The notes under the pieces: model-generated
Seen by the model: only the letters and a program-made list of their open reading frames with translations
Database searches by the model: none
What the model was told of the DNA's origin: nothing
Position numbers and translations under genes: made by a program
NCBI GenBank assembly: GCA_947448095.1
Contig: CANFNN010000051.1
Span: forward strand, 1 to 13,390
Source: Bacteriovoracaceae bacterium
Lineage (GTDB): Bacteria; Bdellovibrionota; Bacteriovoracia; Bacteriovoracales; Bacteriovoracaceae
Direction of reading: 5' to 3'
Length of the DNA: 13,390 nt
In this document: in pieces, positions 6,182 to 13,348 of the stretch
Position numbering within the stretch: the first letter of the stretch is position 1
How the letters are laid out: each line of letters opens with the position of its first letter

Positions 6182-6919
6182 ATGAAAAAATCGCTTTTCG
6201 TTCTTTTGCTATTGCTCAATGCTTGCTCCCAGTTATCGACCCCCAAAGAATCTAAGCTCGTTGCGGTAATCATTTCTGAAAAACAAATTTCTGAATGTCA
6301 TCAATATCAAAAGACTGTACTAGATGCAGCTTACACTCAGACGAAGGGATCACAAAATTCAGATCTTTTCTTTGTTCATGACATAGATACCGCACGTGAA
6401 ATTTTGGGTGAATTTAATCTCTCGAAAGGTTTAACTGAGCCGAAAGCACAAATTGTTCAAAATATTCTGCATCGTTGTGATCCTCAATTACTGATTGCTT
6501 TTGATGACCAAAACAAGCTTTTGGGGAAATGCAATCTTATGTTCTCCGAATTAAACTTTTTTCAAGCTCTCGCGCTAGGGCTCAGGAAATATTCTTGGCC
6601 TGTCGATTTAAAACTGGAAGGAAAAAAGATCGCTTTGGATTATGTGAAATATTTTTCAGAAGGTCACTTTTCCCTTTTGGATAGACTTGTTGCGCTCAGT
6701 GTTTTGGATGAATTAAGCGTGAACCGCATTGTTAACGAGGACCTGCATAATGAAATTAAAAGTCTTATGAATGATTCTAGAGTTTATGTTGCAAGACTTG
6801 AAAGCCAATCAATGACAAATCAACCGCGCACCTGCGAAAGTCTGGGTATTACACGTAAAGAATTAGATTATTCACAAATTGTTTCGGTCAAGATGAGAAA
6901 TCTTTTGAAGCGCATCTAA
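6182..6919 (+). CDS. Lipoprotein of unknown family, paralogue of the 7836-8576 product
   Basis: The start chosen is ATG at 6182, preceded by AGGGGG (6172-6177), giving 245 residues. The open frame continues upstream, but only this start gives the lipoprotein signal MKKSLFVLLLLLNAC (Cys15). Cysteines at 15, 39, 99, 117 and 218 align in order with those of the minus-strand lipoprotein at 7836-8576 (14, 41, 103, 114, 217). The region NFFQALALGLRKYSW then DYVKYF and SLLDRLVALSVL matches KFFRGLIYGMNQYGW, SYLDYI and SLMDVLFANDLL there. The four cysteines of the mature domain suggest two disulfides. No enzyme motif is visible and I do not recognise the family. The protein is likely periplasmic and membrane-anchored; its role is unknown. 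Confidence 0.8.
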   Translation: MKKSLFVLLLLLNACSQLSTPKESKLVAVIISEKQISECHQYQKTVLDAAYTQTKGSQNSDLFFVHDIDTAREILGEFNLSKGLTEPKAQIVQNILHRCDPQLLIAFDDQNKLLGKCNLMFSELNFFQALALGLRKYSWPVDLKLEGKKIALDYVKYFSEGHFSLLDRLVALSVLDELSVNRIVNEDLHNEIKSLMNDSRVYVARLESQSMTNQPRTCESLGITRKELDYSQIVSVKMRNLLKRI

Positions 6920-6991
6920 CGCGTTTCATTTTCGCATTGTGATTTTCATTTGACCGATTAATCCGATATCAAGATGAGGTTCCTCTTAATC

Positions 6992-6996
6992 AGGAG
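6992..6996 (+). promoter_or_regulatory. Ribosome binding site for the 7004 gene
   Basis: AGGAG stands 7 nt before ATG 7004 and fixes that start. A TTGACC at 6950-6955 could be a -35 element, but no good -10 element follows at 16-18 nt. Confidence 0.7.
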
Positions 6997-7003
6997 CCTC
7001 TAA

Positions 7004-7843
7004 ATGAAAATCCTAACTATCATTTGCTTTTTTTTCTCCTTGCATTTATTCGCCCAGGAGCAAGAATATCAACTTAAAGGTTCCATAGGAACTCACGATC
7101 CATTTACTTTGAAGTGGACTGAGAAAGAGGGGAAGGCCTTGGGAACGTTTAGTGACAATTTGTATGCTGAGTCAGCCGTTGCAAGAGGCATATCTGGGAA
7201 TTTAGGCCGCTTGTTCATCGTCACTTTTCCTGAAGAAGTAAATGGAGTCAGGACGATCACTTTCCTGGGCTCAGACCTTAAAGGTGACAAGGGCTCAGCG
7301 CTAATACCTGTCACTATTGTATTAAGAGATGATACTGGAAGGCCAATAAGCACCTCCATCATTGAAGCCAATTTAACTGGTATGAAAGAGATTCAAATCG
7401 CTCAAAGACAGGAAGAAAAGTGTCATGATGGTTTTGGAGCACTGGCCGGGTATTGTGGGGTTTATAGTGGAATGCTTGTAGAAGAGGCCGATTCAAAAAA
7501 TAAGTGCAATCTTCTTAATTTAACTAATTCACGTTTCGTTCTGGATGAAAATGCTGAGGTAGGTTTATCTCTCGGCGAAATTAGCGGCATAATGAACCCA
7601 CCTATTCACCGCATAGGTAGAGTCTTCACGGATACGGACTCCACTTCTGTTGATGTTTTAAGCCGCAGTTGCAAGCCTTTACCGAGGACTAATTTCAAGG
7701 GTGACGATTGTAAGCGGCTTCATCTCTATGGAGATTTTAGTTCGACAGAGAAAATTAAGCATTTCGCGGCAAAATATACGATCACGGATGAAAAAACAAA
7801 TGAGTTTTGTCGCTATAGTCTTTCCATGGATCAAGCTATTTGA
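7004..7843 (+). CDS. Cysteine-rich secreted protein of unknown function
   Basis: The product has 279 residues. Residues 1-17 (MKILTIICFFFSLHLFA) are a signal peptide with likely cleavage before QEQ. Residues ~20-130 are beta-rich with repeated Gly/aromatic positions (GSIGTHDPFTLKW, GTFSDNLY), suggesting a beta-sandwich or barrel fold. The C-terminal half contains six cysteines (140, 151, 168, 223, 236, 269), an even number consistent with three disulfides in an oxidising compartment. No catalytic motif or known family is recognised. The start is fixed by AGGAG. The gene sits between two paralogous lipoprotein genes and overlaps the second at their 3' ends by 8 nt (7836-7843), so no separate terminator lies between them. 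It may act with the lipoproteins, but that rests only on position. Confidence 0.8.
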   Translation: MKILTIICFFFSLHLFAQEQEYQLKGSIGTHDPFTLKWTEKEGKALGTFSDNLYAESAVARGISGNLGRLFIVTFPEEVNGVRTITFLGSDLKGDKGSALIPVTIVLRDDTGRPISTSIIEANLTGMKEIQIAQRQEEKCHDGFGALAGYCGVYSGMLVEEADSKNKCNLLNLTNSRFVLDENAEVGLSLGEISGIMNPPIHRIGRVFTDTDSTSVDVLSRSCKPLPRTNFKGDDCKRLHLYGDFSSTEKIKHFAAKYTITDEKTNEFCRYSLSMDQAI

Positions 7844-8576
7844 CCTTTCCAAGCAGAGTGAGAAAGTTTTGTGACAGCTCTTTGACTTTAACTCGTTCAT
7901 TTGAATAGAAATGGGCTACGTCTTCACAGGTCACTTCTTTTTTTCCAAGCTTTTTCATTTGTTTGTTAAGTTCTTTAAAAGCTTTCTCACCCTCTGCGCG
8001 GAAAAGAAGAGTGTCATTATAAAGGGTCTCACTCACATATCCTTCCTGAGTCAAGCGCATCAGTAAATCATTGGCGAATAAAACGTCCATTAATGATGAT
8101 TCACTTCTTCCAATATAATCAAGGTAGCTTAGAGTGATCGTTCTCGCCTTTAAGATTGTTTCTTTTTTCCAACCATATTGGTTCATTCCGTAAATTAGGC
8201 CACGGAAAAATTTGAACGCTGGCATAAGCGTGTCGCATTGAACGTATTTTGGGTGACGTTTAATAACACATGCATTGATGATGGCTTCATTTTCAAGTTG
8301 ATTCTCATGCAGGGTAAACTTTGAGACATCAAAATGCTCCATATAAGATATGGCCTTGGCTTCATTTCGAAGGAAAAAATACAGTTCATCATCTAATTCT
8401 GCTTCTTCCGTTTCTGTAATCGGATTCTCTAGAACCTGAGTTCGGTGCTTGATGCAGGCCTTATGCTTAGCTGAATGATTTTGGTTAAGCTTTAAATACT
8501 CATCCGGAGAAACAGTCGGTCCCTTTTTTGAAGAGCAACTAAAAAGTACGAACATAAAAATCAGAATTGGTTTCAT
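7836..8576 (-). CDS. Lipoprotein of unknown family, paralogue of the 6182-6919 product
   Basis: The product has 246 residues. MKPILIFMFVLFSC is a lipoprotein signal with Cys14. The mature part is helical and charged, with cysteines at 41, 103, 114 and 217 that line up with those of the plus-strand lipoprotein at 6182-6919. The best conserved block is residues ~115-175 (FKFFRGLIYGMNQYGW to SLMDVLFAND), and the C-terminal TCED followed by a helix matches TCES there. Length is also the same (246 against 245), which supports true paralogy rather than chance. No ribosome site is obvious before ATG 8576, so translation may be weak or the leader very short. Function is unknown. The tRNA gene upstream is on the same strand but appears to have its own promoter and a T-run at its end. 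Confidence 0.8.
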   Translation of the reverse strand: MKPILIFMFVLFSCSSKKGPTVSPDEYLKLNQNHSAKHKACIKHRTQVLENPITETEEAELDDELYFFLRNEAKAISYMEHFDVSKFTLHENQLENEAIINACVIKRHPKYVQCDTLMPAFKFFRGLIYGMNQYGWKKETILKARTITLSYLDYIGRSESSLMDVLFANDLLMRLTQEGYVSETLYNDTLLFRAEGEKAFKELNKQMKKLGKKEVTCEDVAHFYSNERVKVKELSQNFLTLLGKVK

Positions 8577-8660
8577 GATTTAACGGTATATTAGATTTTA
8601 CCATATTGGTAGACATTGAAGCGAAGGCAATGGGGAGGGGTGTTATTTTGATGTATGGAG

Positions 8661-8667
8661 AAAAAAA
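8661..8667 (-). terminator. T-run directly after the tRNA CCA end
   Basis: Seven consecutive T residues (minus strand) follow the encoded CCA immediately. No separate hairpin precedes them; the folded tRNA itself, or its T-arm, may substitute for the terminator stem. The termination role is inferred. Confidence 0.35.
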
Positions 8668-8742
8668 TGGTGCGAGGTACAGGATTTGAACCTGTGACAG
8701 CTTGGATGTCGACCAAGAACTCTACCACTGAGCTAACCTCGC
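8668..8742 (-). tRNA. tRNA-Val (anticodon GAC), CCA encoded
   Basis: The sequence folds as a complete cloverleaf of 75 nt including CCA. The acceptor stem GCGAGGT pairs with ACCTCGC (7 bp), followed by discriminator A and an encoded CCA. The D-arm is GCTC-AGTGGTA-GAGT. The anticodon stem CTTGG/CCAAG encloses the loop TCGACAT, giving GAC at 34-36, which reads valine codons GTC and GTT. The T-arm is ACAGG-TTCAAAT-CCTGT. Position 33, nearly always T in bacteria, is C here (complement of plus-strand 8711). The minus strand is fixed by the canonical D-loop and TTCAAAT T-loop. The surroundings show no sign of an integrated element using it as an attachment site. Confidence 0.93.
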
Positions 8743-8752
8743 AATGTTGAAT

Positions 8753-8781
8753 ATGTTAAAAAGAAATCTACGCAATGTCAC
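8753..8781 (-). promoter_or_regulatory. Promoter of the tRNA-Val gene
   Basis: On the minus strand, GTGACA (8781-8776) is a near-consensus -35 element, followed after exactly 17 nt by TAACAT (8758-8753) as -10 element. Transcription would begin a few nucleotides before the mature tRNA 5' end at 8742. Confidence 0.6.
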
Positions 8782-8840
8782 CATTCTTTATCGATATTCG
8801 CCATGACTTTGAGCAGAAAAAGGTTTAAATTTTCAATCCT

Positions 8841-10508
8841 ATGGCCTTGCGATTATCCCGAAGATTCGGCCCCTGGGTCGGGCACCACGCTCTTGAATTT
8901 AAATGGTTCTATTCTGGAGCCTTTCTTTGCCTGTTGTTCTTGCAATTAATGCAAGCAGAATTACCCGGCAGAATTCGAAAACTGACACTTCTCATGACTG
9001 ACGGAAGCCTTGCTCATGCCTCCGTTTGGGTTTTTGTTGGGCTGGCAGCTGGAATCTTGGTTTTCAGAACCTTGTCTCGCTTACTTTTTTTCTACCCCGC
9101 CAGAGTTCAGCAGAAAACGTTACGAATGGAGCTTCTCAATCTCCTCGAAAATGCCCCACCTGATCGCTACCAAGCTAAAAGCCAAGGCCAACTTTTTCAG
9201 GTTCTTTTTGACGACATTAATAATCTTCGGGCCTTTATTGGGTTTGGACTGCTGCAGATTGGGAATTTAATCATCGCTGCGTGGGTCCTAATTCCCAAAT
9301 TGAATCAGACTGATGGTTATTTGTGGCCTGCCTTTATTCCTCTCTTCTCAAGCGTCTTTTTATTTTCTGTGATGACCATGATTAATCAGAAAATTTTTAA
9401 AAAGATGATGGATAAAAAAGGCGAAGTTCAGCAGTTTATTATTGAGGCCTATGAGGCCAAACAGACAATTAAGAATTATCACCGAGAAGAGCGATTTATT
9501 CAGGGATTTGTTAAAGTTTCAGGCGAAGAGCTGGCCTTGTTTTACAAATCAGCGATCGGTTTTGCCTTTACAGGTCCCTATGTCAAATTAGGCTTAGGAG
9601 CCTCACTTCTGTGGGGCGGATTGTTGATTAAGGCCAAGGGCGGGGGTCCTTCTGATTTAGTCTTTTTTTCTGGATTCCTTTATCTCTTTTTAGAACCCGT
9701 CATGTTTCTTTCTTGGGTCGCGGTGGTTGTTTCTCAGGGATTTGCAGCCTGGAGAAGAGTAAAAGAACTTTATTTTTTGCTGGATCATCCTACTGAAAGC
9801 GAAAAAGAACTGAGCCTTTCTGCTCCCATCATTTCAGATTCCCTAATGAAACTTAAGCTTAAGTACTGGGATCATGAACTAAATCTGGATATCACCACTC
9901 GCAAATGGACTGCTTTTATTGGTGAGACTGGAAGTGGCAAAAGTTATTTGCTCACGCGAATTGCCACAAGTTTTATCCTCAATGGTCACAAAGTTTCGAT
10001 GGTTCAGCAGGAGCCTTATCTTTTTAATGACACGATCGCGGGAAATATATTCCTTGGGCGAGAAGTGACAGCCGCCGAAGAACTTGCTGCCAAAGAATTA
10101 ATAGTGTTGTTCCAACTTGATAGCCTTGCCAATAATCTCGATGAAGTCTTGAAATTGGAAGTAGGGGAGAACGGAAAACGCCTCTCAGGCGGTCAGCTAA
10201 AACGGGTCGCCTTAATTCGGTCCCTGCTTTCTGGAACAGATGTGATCATCTGGGACGATCCTTTTTCATCTGTCGATATTATCCTCGAGAAAAAAATTGT
10301 GAAATTGATAAAAGAAAATACCAAATGGAAAGACTGCACTTTCATTCTTTCCTCTCACCGATTAACAACGGTGAGACTTTGTGATGATATTATTTACGTT
10401 GAGCGTGACTCAGGAATTAAAACCCAAGCTCCACTTTCGGAAGCCTTGAAGGATATAAATGTCTGTCAGTTCTTTAAAGAACAATTACTGGAAACACCTC
10501 TGGCTTAG
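8841..10508 (+). CDS. ABC exporter half-transporter, subunit 1 (degenerate catalytic Glu)
   Basis: The product has 555 residues. The N-terminal ~300 residues hold about six hydrophobic segments, an exporter-type membrane domain. The ATPase domain begins near 335: Walker A GETGSGKS (361-368), Q-loop QQEPYLF (Gln390), signature LSGGQ (448-452), Walker B VIIWDD (468-473), D-loop SSVD and H-switch His506. The residue after the Walker B Asp is Asp473 where the catalytic Glu is expected, so this Walker site should hydrolyse ATP poorly. The signature motif is intact and would complete the site of subunit 2, whose gene overlaps the 3' end by 50 nt. The pattern is that of asymmetric heterodimeric exporters such as TM287/288 or BmrCD. 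Substrate is unknown; drug, lipid or peptide export are all possible. ATG 8841 has no good ribosome site, but no better start precedes the first membrane segment. Confidence 0.9.
   Translation: MALRLSRRFGPWVGHHALEFKWFYSGAFLCLLFLQLMQAELPGRIRKLTLLMTDGSLAHASVWVFVGLAAGILVFRTLSRLLFFYPARVQQKTLRMELLNLLENAPPDRYQAKSQGQLFQVLFDDINNLRAFIGFGLLQIGNLIIAAWVLIPKLNQTDGYLWPAFIPLFSSVFLFSVMTMINQKIFKKMMDKKGEVQQFIIEAYEAKQTIKNYHREERFIQGFVKVSGEELALFYKSAIGFAFTGPYVKLGLGASLLWGGLLIKAKGGGPSDLVFFSGFLYLFLEPVMFLSWVAVVVSQGFAAWRRVKELYFLLDHPTESEKELSLSAPIISDSLMKLKLKYWDHELNLDITTRKWTAFIGETGSGKSYLLTRIATSFILNGHKVSMVQQEPYLFNDTIAGNIFLGREVTAAEELAAKELIVLFQLDSLANNLDEVLKLEVGENGKRLSGGQLKRVALIRSLLSGTDVIIWDDPFSSVDIILEKKIVKLIKENTKWKDCTFILSSHRLTTVRLCDDIIYVERDSGIKTQAPLSEALKDINVCQFFKEQLLETPLA
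10449..10453 (+). promoter_or_regulatory. Ribosome binding site inside subunit 1 for ABC subunit 2
   Basis: AAGGA lies 5 nt before ATG 10459, inside the coding region of the upstream ABC gene. It supports the 50-nt overlapping start and coupled translation of the two subunits. Confidence 0.65.
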
Positions 10509-12168
10509 GTCTGAGTTGGCGCTAGTCATTTTTATAGTCATTAACCTTTTGATCTCTGCGGTCACTGGCTATCTCACGCCCAGATTGATCACCGACTTTT
10601 ATCAATCTTTAAATGACGATAAAGCATTTGATCAGCACTTTATGTGGCTGGTTTGTTTATTCGTGGGCGAATATATCAATCGCTTCCTTTTTCAATTAAG
10701 TTCTCATCGCTATATTCAACTGCTCTTAATTGATATTAGAAAACGAAGTTTTTCTCTCTGGCTGAAAGCCCCGTTTAAACATAAAGGGCATCAAAAACAT
10801 GATGAATATCCGCTCGGCGAAGTTTTAGCGAGGTTGATGAATGATACGGATGCCGTACGAGAAGTTGTTGGTTCTGGGAGTCTCGGGATTTTTATTGATA
10901 TTATTTTTATTTTTTCGTGCTTGATCAGTTTTCTTCAACTCAATTCGACTACTGGGCTGAGTTTGTTTGTGGCCGAAGTCCTGGCGTGTCTTCTTCTCAT
11001 TAAGGGAAGTAAGGCCATGGGAACAATTTTCATGGAAGTCAGACGAATGACGGGTCTCATGGCCCGAGTCGTGACTGATCTGACCTCGGGATTAAAGGAA
11101 CTTTTTTATTCTCCTAATCCAAGCTATGCCTCCAAGCGTGGAGAAAAAATCTTTGAAGAGTTTCTTGATAAGCAGTTACACGCCAACATTTGGGATGCTG
11201 GTTACTATTCGGCGGCTGAGTCTCTTTATCCGATTCTTGTTGCCCTAGTGATGATTATTGTCCCCTATGCGCAAATTGTAGAAGTGGCGATCCTCGCAGC
11301 TCTGATTGATTTGATCCAGAAATCAATCAGTCCCATTAAGGAAGTGGCCTCTAAAATTTCGGTGATTCAAAGAGCTGGCACTGGGCTTACTCGTCTTTCT
11401 GAATTTAATGAAAGCTTTTCTCAGGACCTTCAAGAGAGACAAGATTTTACTCATCTCAACGTAAAGAAAATGAATTTTACCCTCAATCACTTTCAGTATG
11501 AGCAAGGCTTTGAACTCAAAGATATTTCTTTTGAATTAAAACAAGGAGAGATCTTAGGTATTTTGGGTGAGTCGGGATGTGGAAAATCCACTTTATTAAA
11601 ACTTCTTTCGGGTCAGTATCAGACGTTCAATGGTCAAATCGATATTGATGGTGAAGTCATTTCTCCTAGTACTGAAAAAGACCTCAGAAACTTTTCATCC
11701 TATGTCAGTCTAATTTCTCAAGATTCTCACGTCTTTACTGAGACATTGAAATTTAACATCACTCTTGGTTATGACTATGGGTTTGATGATTTCTGGTTGC
11801 TCGCCAAAAAAAATATTCCTTATCTCGAAAGATGGGGGATTAATCCTGAAGACGGAATCGATCCCAAGTTATTTTCGATGGGTCAAAAACAGCTTCTCTC
11901 AGGGCTGAGGGCGCTCTTTTTAAATAAACCTATTATCCTTATGGACGAAATCTCAAGTGGTCTAGATTCTGAATTGGAAGCTGCCTTGCGAGATCTGATT
12001 AAATTTTTTCAATCGCGTTCAATTACTATTATTGTGACCCACCGATTGGAGACGATTCTTAAATCCAACTCACTGCTTCTGCTAGATAATGGCCGCTTAT
12101 TGGTTCAGGGTAGTCATGCTGAACTCAAGGGTCATCCCAAATTCCAAGAATTTCTCTCTCATTTATAG
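10459..12168 (+). CDS. ABC exporter half-transporter, subunit 2 (degenerate signature motif)
   Basis: The product has 569 residues, with an N-terminal membrane domain (about six hydrophobic segments to residue ~300) and an ATPase domain from ~335. Walker A is GESGCGKS (370-377), the Q-loop is LISQDSHVF (Gln421), Walker B is IILMDE (492-497) with the catalytic Glu497 intact, D-loop SSGLD, and H-switch His528 in IVTHRLE. The signature is FSMGQ (472-476) instead of LSGGQ, so it would complete a weak site against subunit 1. Together the two proteins give one consensus and one degenerate ATP site, the standard layout of heterodimeric exporters. The start overlaps subunit 1 by 50 nt behind AAGGA. 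There is no separate substrate-binding protein or outer-membrane factor gene nearby, which fits an inner-membrane exporter acting alone. Confidence 0.92.
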   Translation: MSVSSLKNNYWKHLWLRSELALVIFIVINLLISAVTGYLTPRLITDFYQSLNDDKAFDQHFMWLVCLFVGEYINRFLFQLSSHRYIQLLLIDIRKRSFSLWLKAPFKHKGHQKHDEYPLGEVLARLMNDTDAVREVVGSGSLGIFIDIIFIFSCLISFLQLNSTTGLSLFVAEVLACLLLIKGSKAMGTIFMEVRRMTGLMARVVTDLTSGLKELFYSPNPSYASKRGEKIFEEFLDKQLHANIWDAGYYSAAESLYPILVALVMIIVPYAQIVEVAILAALIDLIQKSISPIKEVASKISVIQRAGTGLTRLSEFNESFSQDLQERQDFTHLNVKKMNFTLNHFQYEQGFELKDISFELKQGEILGILGESGCGKSTLLKLLSGQYQTFNGQIDIDGEVISPSTEKDLRNFSSYVSLISQDSHVFTETLKFNITLGYDYGFDDFWLLAKKNIPYLERWGINPEDGIDPKLFSMGQKQLLSGLRALFLNKPIILMDEISSGLDSELEAALRDLIKFFQSRSITIIVTHRLETILKSNSLLLLDNGRLLVQGSHAELKGHPKFQEFLSHL

Positions 12169-12208
12169 TGGACTAATTCTCTTTGTTTTTATTCTTAATT
12201 TCTTGCGC

Positions 12209-12214
12209 TAGACT
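12209..12214 (+). promoter_or_regulatory. Possible -10 element (TAGACT) of the DsbA-like lipoprotein gene
   Basis: TAGACT stands 31 nt before ATG 12246, leaving room for AGGAG at 12233-12237. The only -35-like sequence, TTGTTT at 12184-12189, is 19 nt upstream, which is longer than usual. The call is weak. Confidence 0.28.
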
Positions 12215-12245
12215 AGCCTCAGTTTTTTAAACAGGAGAAGGTCTT

Positions 12246-13286
12246 ATGAAAGCTGCTAAAAGCTTGTTTTTGTTATTGATAGTTATTTCTGTCGCTGCTT
12301 GCTCACAAGGCAATAGCAAGCCTAGTTACTTATTCAAGCAAGCACCTAAAGAGGGAATTGCCGCAAAAGCTGGAGACATAGAAGTTTCTAATGCTGAATT
12401 AATGGATGGAATTGAATCGGAAGTTTTTGAGCATGAATCAAAAGCTTTTGAAGTAAAATTCAATAAATTGCGCGCTATTTTGCTTGAGAAATTGGTTCAA
12501 AAAGACCCCCGTAACAAAGGTCTTTCTAATGATGAATTCTTAAGTAAGTATATTGCTAAAGACGTAAAGGTTTCTGAAAAAGAAATTAATGCATTCATTA
12601 AAGATCAGAATATCCCAGCTGAGCATATCAATCCTCAGGTTCGCGAAAAAATTCAAAACTACCTCGAGATTGAACGTAAAAAAGAAGCTGTTGATAAATG
12701 GTTAGCAGAACAAACAAGTAAGTCGCCAGTTGAAGTTTATATACCTAAACCTCGTCGTCCTACTTTTCCAGTAGAAGTCGGGAATGCCCCTTTTGCAGGC
12801 GATAAAGATGCAAAAGTCGTCATTGTAGAATTCTCTGATTTTCAATGCCCATTCTGTGCCAAAGGTGCGGAGCTGCTAAAAAAAGTGAAAGAGAAGTATG
12901 GCAAAAAAGTAAAAGTTTCTTTCAAACAATTTCCTCTTCCTTTTCACAATCATGCTGAACAAGCGGCAGTTGCAAGTCTTTGTGCCAATGAGCAAAGTAG
13001 TGAATCATTTTGGAAAATGCATGACGAAATGTTTGCTAACCAAGAAACTGCTCTGGATCCAGAAGGTCTGAAGAAAACAGCGAAAAAAATTGGTCTTAAA
13101 ACAGATCTTTTTGAGAAATGCCTGGCCGAGAACAAATTCCTGGCCCAAGTGAAGGCCGACATGGAAGAAGGCAAAAAAATAGGTGTCAAATCCACTCCAA
13201 CTTTCTATGTAAACGGACAGTTAGTGAGCGGAGCCCAACCTATGGATGTGTTCTCTGAGATCATTGATGAAGAATTAGCCCGTTAA
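12246..13286 (+). CDS. Lipoprotein with SurA-like N-terminal region and DsbA-type thioredoxin domain
   Basis: The product has 346 residues. MKAAKSLFLLLIVISVAAC is a lipoprotein signal with Cys19. Residues ~36-165 are helical and resemble the N-terminal chaperone region of SurA/PrsA proteins (AAKAGDIEVSNAEL, VKVSEKEINAFIKDQ, EKIQNYLEIERKKEAVDKWL), with no peptidyl-prolyl isomerase domain. Residues ~175-346 are a DsbA/DsbG-like thioredoxin fold: VEFSDFQCPFC with the CPFC redox motif (201-204), cis-proline Pro318 in STPTFYVNG, and an additional Cys pair (246, 292) typical of this family. It would catalyse disulfide formation or exchange in proteins entering the periplasm. AGGAG (12233-12237) fixes the start. 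It is 77 nt downstream of the ABC gene; co-transcription is possible but it may have its own promoter. The thioredoxin part is certain; the SurA relation is by pattern. Confidence 0.88.
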   Translation: MKAAKSLFLLLIVISVAACSQGNSKPSYLFKQAPKEGIAAKAGDIEVSNAELMDGIESEVFEHESKAFEVKFNKLRAILLEKLVQKDPRNKGLSNDEFLSKYIAKDVKVSEKEINAFIKDQNIPAEHINPQVREKIQNYLEIERKKEAVDKWLAEQTSKSPVEVYIPKPRRPTFPVEVGNAPFAGDKDAKVVIVEFSDFQCPFCAKGAELLKKVKEKYGKKVKVSFKQFPLPFHNHAEQAAVASLCANEQSSESFWKMHDEMFANQETALDPEGLKKTAKKIGLKTDLFEKCLAENKFLAQVKADMEEGKKIGVKSTPTFYVNGQLVSGAQPMDVFSEIIDEELAR

Positions 13287-13309
13287 TCGTAGTCTTTTAG
13301 TCAGCTAAG

Positions 13310-13348
13310 GCCTTGGGTAGGACTGCAAGTTTTACCCAAGGCTTTTTT
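13310..13348 (+). terminator. Strong intrinsic terminator
   Basis: A perfect 10-bp stem GCCTTGGGTA (13310-13319) / TACCCAAGGC (13333-13342) with a 13-nt loop is followed directly by six T residues (13343-13348). It lies 23 nt after the stop of the DsbA-like gene and ends that transcript. Confidence 0.92.

Noticed and set aside
7093..7371. Minus-strand open frame of 92 codons within the secreted-protein gene
   Set aside because: It lies fully inside a well-supported gene with signal peptide and ribosome site and shows no protein-like features of its own.
8668..8742. A tRNA-Asp (GTC) on the plus strand
   Set aside because: The plus-strand loop would read ATGTCGA with T33, but the D-loop and the TTCAAAT T-loop consensus, the encoded CCA and the promoter all lie on the minus strand.
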